A stretch of DNA of 44,521 bases from Budvicia aquatica DSM 5075 = ATCC 35567 (GCF_000427805.1 NZ_ATYS01000047.1:1-44521), one strand, 5' to 3'; positions 18,480-27,454 are shown, numbered from the stretch's first letter. A program made the numbers and translations. The notes: generated by a model from the letters alone, not told the origin.

Positions 18480-19367
18480 TTAACGCAGCCTGCGCTGATA
18501 GTACAAAGCATCTAAAATAAATACGCCCAATGCGGCCCAGACAAAGATAAAGGTATACATTTTATCTTCACTAATGGTTTCGCCATAGAAGGTAATTGCC
18601 ATTAAGAACATCAATGTCGGGCCGATATACTGGAAAAAGCCTAACGTAGACAGGCGAAGCTTAGTTGCCGCGGCAGTAAAGAACATCAATGGAATCGTCG
18701 TCACAACGCCAGCTGCCATTAATAATAGATTCAGCGATAGCGAATTCTGGGTCATATGGCTGGTTGGTGTGTCGGCGATAAAAAACAGGTAGATTGCCGC
18801 AACCGGCAATAGCCAGAGCGTTTCGATCAGCATGCCGCTTTGAGAGTCTACACCGATCTTTTTACGCACCAGGGCATAAAGACCAAAGGTTAATGCTAAC
18901 GTCAGACTGATATAGGGAATGGAACCAAACTGCCAAATCTGAATAGCGACGCCGCTAAAGGCCAAGATTACAGCTGCCCACTGCATCCGCCGAAAACGCT
19001 CTTTAAGAAACACTACGCCAAGCAACACGTTAACTAATGGATTAATAAAATAGCCCATGCTGGCTTCCAACATGTGGTGGTTATTGACTGCCCAAATAAA
19101 CGTTAACCAGTTACTTCCGATCAGAATGGCACTGACAGCCAGCAGCAAGATATGTTTTTTATTTCTACAGGCGATACGAACTAACGGCCATTGGCGACTT
19201 AACGTTAGCAGTATCAGCATAAAGAAGAATGACCAAATAATCCGATGGGTGAGTATTTCATTAGCTGGAACATAGCCAATCAGTTTAAAATACGCGGGTG
19301 CGATCCCCCAGATAAAATAGGCTGCTAGCGCAAAAAACACGCCTTGGCGGGTCTGCTGAGGTTCCAT
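18480..19367 (-). CDS. rarD: RarD, EamA-family transporter
   Basis: A 295-residue inner-membrane protein of the drug/metabolite transporter superfamily with ten predicted helices. It starts QTRQGVFFALAAYFIWGIAPAYFK, the characteristic RarD opening, and has the second-half motif FFQYIGPTLMFLMA. RarD is annotated as a chloramphenicol-sensitivity protein, but its natural substrate is unknown. It is convergent with the abrB-like gene, with only four bases between the stops, and divergent from pldA, as in E. coli. Confidence 0.94.
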   Translation of the reverse strand: MEPQQTRQGVFFALAAYFIWGIAPAYFKLIGYVPANEILTHRIIWSFFFMLILLTLSRQWPLVRIACRNKKHILLLAVSAILIGSNWLTFIWAVNNHHMLEASMGYFINPLVNVLLGVVFLKERFRRMQWAAVILAFSGVAIQIWQFGSIPYISLTLALTFGLYALVRKKIGVDSQSGMLIETLWLLPVAAIYLFFIADTPTSHMTQNSLSLNLLLMAAGVVTTIPLMFFTAAATKLRLSTLGFFQYIGPTLMFLMAITFYGETISEDKMYTFIFVWAALGVFILDALYYQRRLR

Positions 19368-19594
19368 GAAAACGTTTACCCTGATATTTGATAATAGAAC
19401 TAAGCAGTGTACTCTACATTTCGGTTCTTTATGTCTAAAATTAGCCGGACAGGGTGTTAAAACAGGATGAAGTGACTCAGTTACTTGATGGTTTCTCTGT
19501 TGATTTGATGATCATTATTGGCAGTATTACGGATGGGATAGATCTCGATATTTGGAGAACGGACAGGCTACGCTGAATTTCATACGTTCGTTAC

Positions 19595-19600
19595 TATAAT
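19595..19600 (+). promoter_or_regulatory. -10 element upstream of pldA
   Basis: A consensus TATAAT lies 24 bases before the pldA start codon. The expected -35 region has only a poor match (CTGAAT), so this is a partial promoter call. Confidence 0.4.
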
Positions 19601-19624
19601 AAATTAAGCCTAATTGGAATAAAC

Positions 19625-20515
19625 ATGCAGAATATAAAGCAAACACTGATGAGTTGCTTGTTGGTTTTCTCTTTTATCGGTTGGATACCTCAGAGCTTGG
19701 GGGAAACGGAGGCATCAGAAGGATCGTCAATGCCAATCAGAGGGAGTATTATCAGTAACATGTTGAAAGAATATGATAATCCTTTCACTCTGTATCCATA
19801 TGAAACCAATTACATTCTTACCACCTACACCAGTAAAATAAATACTAAGGCCATTGAGTCTTATGATTGGGCTGACAACGCGCAAAAAGTAGAGGCTAAA
19901 TTCCAATTGAGTTTAGGCTTCCCAATTTGGCGTGACATTGCCGGTAAGGACTCTTTACTCGGTGCTTCTTATACCCAACGTTCATGGTGGCAGGCTTTTA
20001 ACCATAAGAACTCCTCTCCTTTTAGAGAGACTAACTATGAGCCTCAGCTGTTTATGGCCTGGTTAACCGACAGTGAAGTGTTGGGCTGGACCTTCCGCGA
20101 AGTTGAAGTCGGGATTAATCACCAGTCAAACGGTAAAGCTGAGCCGACGTCCCGCAGTTGGAATCGCGGTTATGCCCGAGTAATGGCGCAGCGCGGTGAC
20201 TGGCAGCTGGATCTGAAACCGTGGTTCCGCTTCTCTGAAAGTGCTGAACATGATGATAACCCTGATATTACTAAATATATGGGCTACTACCGCCTCAAGG
20301 TGGGTTATCGTTTGGGCGAGTCAGTATTTTCAGCCGATGGTCACTATAACTGGAATAGTGGTTTCGGTGGTGCAGAGCTGGGCTGGAGCTATCCGATTGC
20401 CAAGAATGTTCGCTTCTATACCCAGTTGTTTAGTGGCTATGGTGAATCCATGATTGACTATGATGCCAAGCAAACTCGGGTTGGCGTTGGCTTTATGCTT
20501 AACGATATGTTCTGA
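19625..20515 (+). CDS. pldA: Outer membrane phospholipase A1
   Basis: PldA (OMPLA) is a 12-stranded outer-membrane barrel that hydrolyses phospholipids that reach the outer leaflet. The 296-residue precursor has a signal peptide (about 1-26, ending near SLGETEA). The catalytic triad is His166, Ser168 and Asn180 in NHQSNG...RSWNR, four later than the E. coli precursor numbers. The alternating strands end in a C-terminal phenylalanine (LNDMF), typical of outer-membrane proteins. An intrinsic terminator follows, before recQ. Confidence 0.97.
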   Translation: MQNIKQTLMSCLLVFSFIGWIPQSLGETEASEGSSMPIRGSIISNMLKEYDNPFTLYPYETNYILTTYTSKINTKAIESYDWADNAQKVEAKFQLSLGFPIWRDIAGKDSLLGASYTQRSWWQAFNHKNSSPFRETNYEPQLFMAWLTDSEVLGWTFREVEVGINHQSNGKAEPTSRSWNRGYARVMAQRGDWQLDLKPWFRFSESAEHDDNPDITKYMGYYRLKVGYRLGESVFSADGHYNWNSGFGGAELGWSYPIAKNVRFYTQLFSGYGESMIDYDAKQTRVGVGFMLNDMF

Positions 20516-20531
20516 TACAGGGTCGACATTG

Positions 20532-20560
20532 CCGAGATATTGCGAGATGTCTCGGTTTTT
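20532..20560 (+). terminator. Intrinsic terminator after pldA
   Basis: A CCGAGA/TCTCGG stem closes a loop of 12 bases and is followed by TTTTT, 16 bases past the pldA stop. Confidence 0.75.
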
Positions 20561-20652
20561 ATGACTTATCTGGTTTTTTTCATTCTTTGAGTGACGACAA
20601 ACAGGTCTAATGCGCCTAAAATAGCGCCCATTACAAGTAGCAGGGGATAAGG

Positions 20653-22482
20653 GTGTCAACGGCGGCAGTGATAAATTCAGAAACTTTGGCAGCACAGGTA
20701 TTGCGTGACACCTTTGGCTACCACCAGTTTCGTCCGGGTCAACAAGAGATAGTCAGCGAAGCGGTTTCAGGCCGCGACTGTCTGGTTGTGATGCCGACTG
20801 GCGGCGGTAAATCCTTATGCTACCAACTTCCGGCCCTGTTGCTTGACGGCCTTACGTTGGTGGTTTCTCCACTGATATCCCTGATGAAAGATCAGGTAGA
20901 CCAGCTTAAAGCCAATGGGGTATCCGCTGGCTGCCTTAATTCCAGTCAAACCCGTGAGCAGCAATACGAGGTTATTTCTGCCTGTCGTAGCGGGCAAATT
21001 AAATTATTGTATGTTGCGCCTGAGCGGTTGATGATGGATAACTTCCTTGAGCAGCTTAGCTGCTGGAATCCGTCTCTCCTGGCCATTGATGAAGCCCACT
21101 GTATTTCACAATGGGGTCATGATTTTCGTCCGGAATACCGGGCTCTGGGTTCATTAAGGAAGCATTTCCCACAGCTTCCCTTTATTGCTTTAACGGCCAC
21201 GGCTGATGAAACCACCCGCCAAGATATTATTCGCCTGCTGGAGCTCCATGATCCGCTGATTCATATCAGCAGCTTCGATCGGCCTAATATTCGCTATACC
21301 CTGATAGAAAAGTTTAAACCTACCGACCAGCTTCAGCGCTATGTGCAGGATCAGCGTGGCAAAAGCGGCATTATCTACTGCAATAGCCGTAAAAAAGTTG
21401 AAGAATCAGCCGCTCGGTTAAAAGCTAAAGGCCTAAGCGTAGCGGCATATCATGCCGGTCTGGATAACGAAACCCGGGAACAGGTACAAGAAGCTTTCCA
21501 GCGTGATGATTTACAGATCGTGGTGGCAACGGTTGCTTTCGGCATGGGGATCAATAAGCCCAACGTACGCTTTGTTGTGCACTTTGATATTCCTCGAAAT
21601 ATTGAAGGTTATTATCAGGAAACCGGTCGAGCAGGGCGCGATGGGTTGCCCGCTGAAGCGGTGTTGTTTTACGATCCGGCTGATATGGTGTGGTTACGCC
21701 GTTGTCTGGATGAGAAGCCAGCAGGTCCGCTGCAGGATATAGAACGACATAAACTCAATGCGATGAATGCCTTTGCCGAAGCTCAAACCTGCCGCCGTTT
21801 AGTATTGCTTAACTACTTTGGTGAGAGTAAGCAACAGCCCTGTGGTAACTGTGATATCTGTCTTGACCCGCCTAAACAATATGATGGTTTGGTTGAAGCT
21901 CAGAAGGCATTGTCTTGCGTTTATCGGGTTGGTCAGCGTTTTGGCATTGGCTATATTGCAGAGATTCTGCGTGGGGCTAATAACCTTCGGATCAGGGAAT
22001 TTGGCCACGATAAACTGCCGGTGTATGGCATAGGCAAAGAGCAGAGCCATGAATATTGGATTAGCGTATTACGCCAATTAATTCATTTAGGCGTACTGTC
22101 TCAAAATATTGCTCAGTTTTCGGCATTACAGCTGACGGAAGCCGCTCGGCCGATCTTGCGCGGTGAGAAATCGTTACAGCTGGCAGTACCTCGCTTGCAG
22201 AATTTGAAATCTCGTACCAGCGCAGCATCCAAAAGCTTTGGCGGCAACTACGATCGTAAGCTGTTTGCCAAACTGCGTAAGCTACGCAAATCGATTGCTG
22301 ATGAAGAGAACATTCCGCCTTATGTTGTGTTCAATGATGCCACTCTATTGGAAATGGCGGAACAGCAGCCAACCCGTGAGAGTGAGCTTCTGTCGGTCAA
22401 TGGTGTAGGCTACCGTAAGCTGGAGCGTTTTGGTCAGGCTTTCTTAGTTTTAATTCGGGACCATTTAGTAAGTCCTGATTAA
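20653..22482 (+). CDS. recQ: ATP-dependent DNA helicase RecQ
   Basis: RecQ is a 3'-5' SF2 helicase of the RecF recombination pathway. The 609 residues match E. coli RecQ. Domains run in order: motif 0 FGYHQFRPGQ (21-30), Walker A MPTGGGKS (47-54), DEAH box IDEAHCISQWGHDFR, helicase C domain with QETGRAGRDG, the zinc site C...CGNCDIC, winged helix, and a C-terminal HRDC domain (about 530-605). The start is GTG, with AGGGG about eight bases upstream. No ATG fits the family start. Confidence 0.98.
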   Translation: MSTAAVINSETLAAQVLRDTFGYHQFRPGQQEIVSEAVSGRDCLVVMPTGGGKSLCYQLPALLLDGLTLVVSPLISLMKDQVDQLKANGVSAGCLNSSQTREQQYEVISACRSGQIKLLYVAPERLMMDNFLEQLSCWNPSLLAIDEAHCISQWGHDFRPEYRALGSLRKHFPQLPFIALTATADETTRQDIIRLLELHDPLIHISSFDRPNIRYTLIEKFKPTDQLQRYVQDQRGKSGIIYCNSRKKVEESAARLKAKGLSVAAYHAGLDNETREQVQEAFQRDDLQIVVATVAFGMGINKPNVRFVVHFDIPRNIEGYYQETGRAGRDGLPAEAVLFYDPADMVWLRRCLDEKPAGPLQDIERHKLNAMNAFAEAQTCRRLVLLNYFGESKQQPCGNCDICLDPPKQYDGLVEAQKALSCVYRVGQRFGIGYIAEILRGANNLRIREFGHDKLPVYGIGKEQSHEYWISVLRQLIHLGVLSQNIAQFSALQLTEAARPILRGEKSLQLAVPRLQNLKSRTSAASKSFGGNYDRKLFAKLRKLRKSIADEENIPPYVVFNDATLLEMAEQQPTRESELLSVNGVGYRKLERFGQAFLVLIRDHLVSPD

Positions 22483-22667
22483 GCATCGTGATTTACATTC
22501 AGATTGCAGCTATAGCTGCGGTGTAAGGGCTGTTAGTAAAAACGAATACAGCGCTTATCTTATTTTCTTCAAAGGCGTACAATTAATCCCCATTAAGGCG
22601 AAGGGATATGCTTGGTTTGCCTTTTGTCGCCCTGTTTCAATGATTCCAATTTGTTAAAGAGAGCCCC

Positions 22668-23288
22668 ATGACACTATTTCTCACCGTTGCCGTTGTGCAG
22701 TTTGTTGCGCTGGCGACGCCCGGACCTGACTTCTTTTTTGTTTCGCAAACGGCGGTAAGCCGTTCCCGGCGCGATGCAATATATGCCGCTTTAGGCATTA
22801 TGAGCGGCGTTATGGTTTGGGCTGCAATAGCTTTACTGGGTCTGCATATCTTGCTCCAACAAATGGCTTGGCTGCATAGTTTGATTGTGGTGTGTGGCGG
22901 TGCTTATTTGTGTTGGGTTGGAATCAGCCTGATACGTTCTGCCTTAAGAAATAAGCCGGTGGAAGCCGTAGCTGAGGTTAATGGTTCTCATCACAACCAC
23001 ACCTTTTTACGCGGGCTGTTTACCAATTTATCCAATCCTAAGGTGCTGATTTATTTTGGCAGCGTATTCTCTATTTATGTTGGTGATGATATTGCCAGCA
23101 GTACTCGCTGGGGCCTGTTTGCATTAATTGCCATAGAGACACTCATTTGGTTTACGCTGGTGGCCTTTGTTTTTGCTTTACCTAAAATGCGTGCCGGGTA
23201 TCAGCGTTTTGCTAACTGGATTGATGGCATTGCCGGAGCTTTGTTTACAGGTTTTGGATTGCATTTAGTTATGTTACGTTGGTATTGA
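22668..23288 (+). CDS. rhtC: RhtC, threonine/homoserine exporter (LysE family)
   Basis: A 206-residue inner-membrane exporter of the LysE/RhtB family. It has the family opening ATPGPDFFFVSQTAVSRSRR (about 16-35) and five to six transmembrane helices, with a His-containing central loop and the TNLSNPK motif. The sequence is closer to E. coli RhtC (threonine efflux) than to RhtB, and it follows recQ as in E. coli. The E. coli neighbours rhtB, pldB and yigL are missing. Instead an accessory region begins here. Confidence 0.93.
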   Translation: MTLFLTVAVVQFVALATPGPDFFFVSQTAVSRSRRDAIYAALGIMSGVMVWAAIALLGLHILLQQMAWLHSLIVVCGGAYLCWVGISLIRSALRNKPVEAVAEVNGSHHNHTFLRGLFTNLSNPKVLIYFGSVFSIYVGDDIASSTRWGLFALIAIETLIWFTLVAFVFALPKMRAGYQRFANWIDGIAGALFTGFGLHLVMLRWY

Positions 23289-23369
23289 TAAATCTATCTA
23301 TTTGTATTGGTATGATTATTAACCTCTGGATAAGTCAAAAATTATTATGACCGAAAATTCGAGGTAAAA

Positions 23370-23395
23370 TTAAAGCCACATATTTGTGGCTTTAA
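23370..23395. terminator. Bidirectional hairpin between rhtC and the sugar-acid operon
   Basis: A perfect 11-base inverted repeat TTAAAGCCACA/TGTGGCTTTAA around TATT lies between convergent genes. The T runs are short (TTTAAT on both strands), so termination strength is uncertain. Confidence 0.6.
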
Positions 23396-23442
23396 TGCAT
23401 TAATATTGAAAATAAAGATTTTCTTGTTGATTAAATTTAAAC

Positions 23443-23958
23443 CTAACTACTTCTTTCTAGACAAATGTTTTTTATCGAATTAACTATATCATCAATATTT
23501 TGGTTAGCATCAATGAAGTACACATCATTTTCATCCTCAGAAGGGATCTCTAATGCCTCAAACTGAGAAATTAGCATTTGAGGCTTTTGAAAATGACCTG
23601 TACGGGCTTTTAGTCTTTTATAAATACATTCAAAATCAGCCTCTAGAAATAGAAATATCAAGTTGTCATTCGAATCCCTTATCATGTTGCGATATTTCTT
23701 TTTAAGCGAAGAACAAATGATTATTGAGGATGGGTTTGTTTTCTGCATAGCAAAAACTGCATTATTAATTAAGCCAAGCCAAGGTTCCCTATCTTTATCA
23801 TCTAATGGTTGACCACTGGACATCTTAAGAATATTTGACTTTGGATGTAGGTAGTCACCGTCAATATAAGGAATGTCGTGCTTTTTCAATAGTTCTTTGG
23901 CAATGGTTGTTTTACCTGAACCAGATACGCCCATTAATATATAAACAAAATTACTCAT
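23443..23958 (-). CDS. gntK: Gluconokinase, GntK type (last gene of sugar-acid operon)
   Basis: A 171-residue P-loop kinase. Walker A is GVSGSGKT (residues 10-17), followed by the gluconokinase signatures IDGDYLHP..NI.KM..G.PLDDKDR.PWL (about 32-61) and CSSLKKKYRN, and the lid KARTGHF. It would phosphorylate D-gluconate (or an isomer) to 6-phosphogluconate. The lid segment HFQKPQMLISQFEAL resembles E. coli GntK, unlike the second kinase at 27905. It is last in the minus-strand operon, 84 bases after the MFS gene, a gap flanked by a 9-base inverted repeat. It is visibly AT-rich with many Lys, Asn and Ile codons, suggesting acquisition. Confidence 0.9.
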   Translation of the reverse strand: MSNFVYILMGVSGSGKTTIAKELLKKHDIPYIDGDYLHPKSNILKMSSGQPLDDKDREPWLGLINNAVFAMQKTNPSSIIICSSLKKKYRNMIRDSNDNLIFLFLEADFECIYKRLKARTGHFQKPQMLISQFEALEIPSEDENDVYFIDANQNIDDIVNSIKNICLERSS

Positions 23959-24042
23959 AAAATTCCTTGTACCAAACTAAATGACTAAATTCACGTTCTT
24001 ACTTTTAAAACGTCCCTGTTATTGAAAATTTATTGGTACAAT

Positions 24043-25362
24043 TTAGTCCATACTAGGCAGTTTTATTGTATCAAGTTTTCTAATAATAAAGATGTGTGAT
24101 AGCGCGCCTAGCACTGAAACAAACGATATATAGTACATTGCATAAGCAAAGCTATTTGTTGTTTGCAGTATTATTCCCATGATTATTGGCGTGGCAATAC
24201 CGGCAAGGTTACCTGATACGTTAAAGAAGCCACCAATGGTACCAATAACTTTACTTGGAACGATATCACTTAAAATAACCCAGCCAATATTTGAGAAGGC
24301 ATTGGCAAAAAAAGCAAACGATAGAATAGCAATAGCAATAACAGGTTTGTCTTCAAAGAAGTTAACGAAGCACATAGTCCCCGCTAGTCCTAGGCCAAGA
24401 ATCGCAGGTAGTTTACGAGATTTAGTCCGAGAAATGCCTTTTTTCATCAGCGCGTCACTGACAAATCCACTACACAATAGGCCTAGCATTGCCATCATAT
24501 ATGGGAATGCAGCACCAATACCGGCTTTGGAAATAGAGAGATTTAGACCTTTTTCTAGATAAACAATAAACCAGGTTAGAAAGAAGTAGAGTGTAGAGTT
24601 CATTGCAAACTGCGCAATAAACAGGTCCCAAATATTTCTTTGTTTTAATACATAAGAAACATCTTTCCATTCAACCTTTTCATTAGTTGCTTTTTGTTGA
24701 GCTGATGTTTGTCCAAGTCCGCCACCTTGACGAATATGTTCGAGTTCAGCGGTATTAGTTTTTTTATTCTCTAGAGGATCGCGGTATTTATATAGCCAGT
24801 ACACTCCAAAAACAATACCTGCACCCCCAGAGGCATAGAATGACATTTCCCAGCCATAGTTTGCTACGATAAATGCCAGAACGGGAGTAAGAAGAGCTAA
24901 GCCAATATATTGCGCACATGCATAGATAGCCGTTGAGCTGGCGCGCTCTTGTGTTGGAAACCAAGTTGAGATAATTTTCGCATTTGCTGGGAATGACGGA
25001 GCTTCAGCAATACCGATCAATGCTCGACAGAGTAGAAGGAAGGCAAAAGAGGCAATTGCTGTAGTAAATAAGTGATGTGATGCTAATCCCATCAAGCAAG
25101 TAAAAATACTCCAGATGATGATTGCACAACCATATAACTTCCGGACTCCAATGCGGTCTAAAATATAACCTACTGGAATTTGGCTCAGTACATAAGTCCA
25201 AGTAAACATAGAAAATAGAAGACCTAAATTTGCTGGTGATAGGTCAAATTCTTTTTGTATACTTGTGCCTGCAACTGATAGGTTCGCTCTATCCATATAG
25301 TTTATGGCCGTAGCTAAAAACAATAAGAAGAGAACAAAAAAACGAGATCTTGTGGCTTTCAT
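24043..25362 (-). CDS. MFS sugar-acid transporter (anion:cation symporter family, GudP/DgoT-like)
   Basis: A 439-residue permease with 12 predicted helices and a central loop (about 200-225). The opening R..RF.VLFLLFLATAINYMDRA.LS, the GYILDRIGVRK loop after helix 2 and the GIAEAPSFPAN.KI...WFP..ERA motif are those of the ACS family that imports glucarate, galactonate and hexuronates with protons. The closest remembered relative is GudP. It lies third in the operon after the dehydrogenase and isomerase genes, 35 bases from the latter. The exact substrate cannot be read from sequence, but a hexonate or similar carboxylated sugar fits the flanking gluconokinases. Confidence 0.9.
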   Translation of the reverse strand: MKATRSRFFVLFLLFLATAINYMDRANLSVAGTSIQKEFDLSPANLGLLFSMFTWTYVLSQIPVGYILDRIGVRKLYGCAIIIWSIFTCLMGLASHHLFTTAIASFAFLLLCRALIGIAEAPSFPANAKIISTWFPTQERASSTAIYACAQYIGLALLTPVLAFIVANYGWEMSFYASGGAGIVFGVYWLYKYRDPLENKKTNTAELEHIRQGGGLGQTSAQQKATNEKVEWKDVSYVLKQRNIWDLFIAQFAMNSTLYFFLTWFIVYLEKGLNLSISKAGIGAAFPYMMAMLGLLCSGFVSDALMKKGISRTKSRKLPAILGLGLAGTMCFVNFFEDKPVIAIAILSFAFFANAFSNIGWVILSDIVPSKVIGTIGGFFNVSGNLAGIATPIIMGIILQTTNSFAYAMYYISFVSVLGALSHIFIIRKLDTIKLPSMD

Positions 25363-25397
25363 ATTATTATCCTTGAAGAGAGTGGCGGCGGAATAAT

Positions 25398-26276
25398 TTA
25401 TTTAGATAAATGAATACCATTATTTTCCATTACCTTTTTTGTCGTTTTATATGCTTGAGATATGACCCACTCAGGTTCTTTTTGCCAATATTCTGGTCTA
25501 AATATCTCTACGGATACTATTCCGTGATATCCTGTTTCTTTCAGGTTTTTTAGAAAGTTATTTAAATCGACACTTCCAAAATCGCAGAATCGTCTGTTTT
25601 CTTGAGATGCCTTATCTATATCAATGAAATCTCCATTATTAATATGTGTGCAGAATATTTTTTTAACATCTACATTTTTAATCTCTCTAAAATCATTTAA
25701 TCCATGATAGAGATGAAGATTATATGAATCGAATACGAGGCCTACGTTATCTTTATCGACTTCGTTAACGATATTCCAAGCCTGTTCAACGGTACGTACA
25801 GAACTTCGATTAAAACCGACTAACTCAAAACACAGTTTAACGTTATAGTCATTAGCGATTTCTGACAGGTGATTGAGAATCCTAACGCAGTTTTCATGAG
25901 TTTTTTCAACGGAACCAATATAAGGTCCACCATTTGGATCACGCTGTAGAGGAGGAACAATGATGAAATATCCCGCTTGGATTTCCTTGGCAATATGACA
26001 TCCCCAGATGAATTCTTTTACAAGCTCATTGTCTTTTTCACTATTTTCGTCAGCAAATAAATTGTCGTATGTATATAAAGCATTTAGCGCATGCGGTTTA
26101 ATTTTCTTACCAGCCAAGAGCTTTTTTAAATCTTCAAGATTGTGATCTTTAAGATATTCTTTGAGTTTATCCAATCTAAATTCGATAAAATCAAACCCAT
26201 TTTTTTCGCAAAGCAGCACATCTTTTTCCAGAGTTGAACAGTTCATCGATGTGGCTTGATTAAAACCTATTTTCAT
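25398..26276 (-). CDS. TIM-barrel sugar isomerase/epimerase (PF01261)
   Basis: About 292 residues of the xylose isomerase-like TIM-barrel family that includes tagatose 3-epimerase, hydroxypyruvate isomerase, IolE and YcjR. Candidate metal ligands occur in the expected order: Glu in FELVGF (152, counting from the first of two Met codons), Asp in VFDSYN (184), His in CTHINNG (212) and Glu in SVEIFRPEYW (258). The specific reaction is not known. It is second in the operon, six to nine bases after the dehydrogenase gene. The second ATG at 26276 is chosen because AGAGGA is too close to the first one at 26279. Confidence 0.85.
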   Translation of the reverse strand: MKIGFNQATSMNCSTLEKDVLLCEKNGFDFIEFRLDKLKEYLKDHNLEDLKKLLAGKKIKPHALNALYTYDNLFADENSEKDNELVKEFIWGCHIAKEIQAGYFIIVPPLQRDPNGGPYIGSVEKTHENCVRILNHLSEIANDYNVKLCFELVGFNRSSVRTVEQAWNIVNEVDKDNVGLVFDSYNLHLYHGLNDFREIKNVDVKKIFCTHINNGDFIDIDKASQENRRFCDFGSVDLNNFLKNLKETGYHGIVSVEIFRPEYWQKEPEWVISQAYKTTKKVMENNGIHLSK

Positions 26277-26285
26277 CATGTCCTC

Positions 26286-27365
26286 TCATTTCAACGGAAA
26301 TTTAACGGGCAACCCGGTTTTTGTACTGCGATAGATTGCTTCAATAAGCTCGACGGTTTTTCTTCCTGAAAGGCCGTCAATTAATGGGGTTTTATTTTGG
26401 GCGATAGAGGTTAAAAAATCATCAATTTGAATTTGATGGTAGTAATACATAGAGTCTTGGCTATTAAAGAACTCACGATCTTCTTGTTGCCAATTGTTTA
26501 ATTGAGGTTCTTCGTCTGGTATGGTCCACAAATCATTGTATGGTGGTTCGGTAATTGATGAGACGCCAGCAATAAACATTGCTCCACCATCTGTTTGGAC
26601 TCCTACAGATGCGCCATTTTCACCATAAACATGGACTTTTCCATGTAGTGCAGGATTTTGGGAGTTACTGACCAGAATATTACCAATCCCACCATTTTTA
26701 AATTTGATAATAGCAACGGCAGTATCTTCGACTTCAATATAAGGATGATTCAGGTTACGCCATAGGCCATATACTTCTTCAATATCACCCATATACCAAA
26801 GTAGCAGATCTAACTGGTGGGGGGCCTGATTAACCAGAACTCCGCCACCTTCCCCTTCCCATGTACCGCGCCATGGATCGCTGTCATAGTAGGCTTTATC
26901 ACGCCAGCCCAGCATTGTCACAACTCCCAGAACCGGGCGTCCTAATTTTCCATCGTCAATAGCTTGCTTAATTCTTAAGCAAGGGCGATAGAAACGTCGT
27001 TGGCATACAGTACCAACCTTTACGTTATTTTGATTCGCTGCATTTAGTATGGCATCGCTATCTTTCAGGTTACTTGCTAATGGTTTTTCTACCAAAATAT
27101 GGCAGCCGTTATTAGCTGCCTCGATGGCTACTTCTGCATGGACAGGGTGTGGGGTACATATGCTAACAACGTTGATTTTTTCCGTTTTTATCATTTCTGA
27201 AAGGTTATCATATGCTTTTATATTGTATTCACTGGCAAAGGCTTTTGCTCTAGCAAGGTCTCGGTCATATACTGCACAGAATGATGAGCCATCCAGTTTC
27301 TCGTAAGCTTTTGCGTGAAAGTGACCAACTTTTCCACATCCAATAATGGCTGTTCTTAATGTCAT
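26286..27365 (-). CDS. Gfo/Idh/MocA family NAD(P)-dependent dehydrogenase
   Basis: A 359-residue oxidoreductase. The Rossmann start AIIGCGKVGHFH has Gly9, Gly11 and Gly14. The family motif VEKPLA contains Lys94. The catalytic-site pattern GGGVLVNQAPHQLD (about 173-186) contains His183 and Asp186. A C-terminal beta-sheet domain follows. Members oxidise sugars, inositols, sugar acids or 3-keto glycosides. It is first in an operon with a TIM-barrel epimerase, a sugar-acid permease and a gluconokinase, under two GntR-type operators. The paired dehydrogenase and epimerase recall E. coli YcjS/YcjR, which invert a sugar carbon through a keto intermediate. The substrate is unknown. Confidence 0.9.
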   Translation of the reverse strand: MTLRTAIIGCGKVGHFHAKAYEKLDGSSFCAVYDRDLARAKAFASEYNIKAYDNLSEMIKTEKINVVSICTPHPVHAEVAIEAANNGCHILVEKPLASNLKDSDAILNAANQNNVKVGTVCQRRFYRPCLRIKQAIDDGKLGRPVLGVVTMLGWRDKAYYDSDPWRGTWEGEGGGVLVNQAPHQLDLLLWYMGDIEEVYGLWRNLNHPYIEVEDTAVAIIKFKNGGIGNILVSNSQNPALHGKVHVYGENGASVGVQTDGGAMFIAGVSSITEPPYNDLWTIPDEEPQLNNWQQEDREFFNSQDSMYYYHQIQIDDFLTSIAQNKTPLIDGLSGRKTVELIEAIYRSTKTGLPVKFPLK

Positions 27366-27377
27366 AAAACCTCCGTA

Positions 27378-27389
27378 GTTACCGGTAAC
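27378..27389. promoter_or_regulatory. GntR operator O1 (proximal, dehydrogenase operon)
   Basis: GTTACCGGTAAC is a perfect palindrome of the gluconate repressor type, 13 bases before the dehydrogenase start codon, hence within the transcribed leader. Its centre lies 63 bases from that of O2. Confidence 0.8.
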
Positions 27390-27438
27390 AAGTTTGGTTA
27401 AAAAATTTTGAAAATTTCTTTTAATTTGTCACACTTAA

Positions 27439-27454
27439 TTGTTATCGGTAACAA
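27439..27454. promoter_or_regulatory. GntR operator O2 (dehydrogenase operon)
   Basis: TTGTTATCGGTAACAA, a 16-base palindrome with one mismatched central pair, shares the core of the other three sites. Confidence 0.75.
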
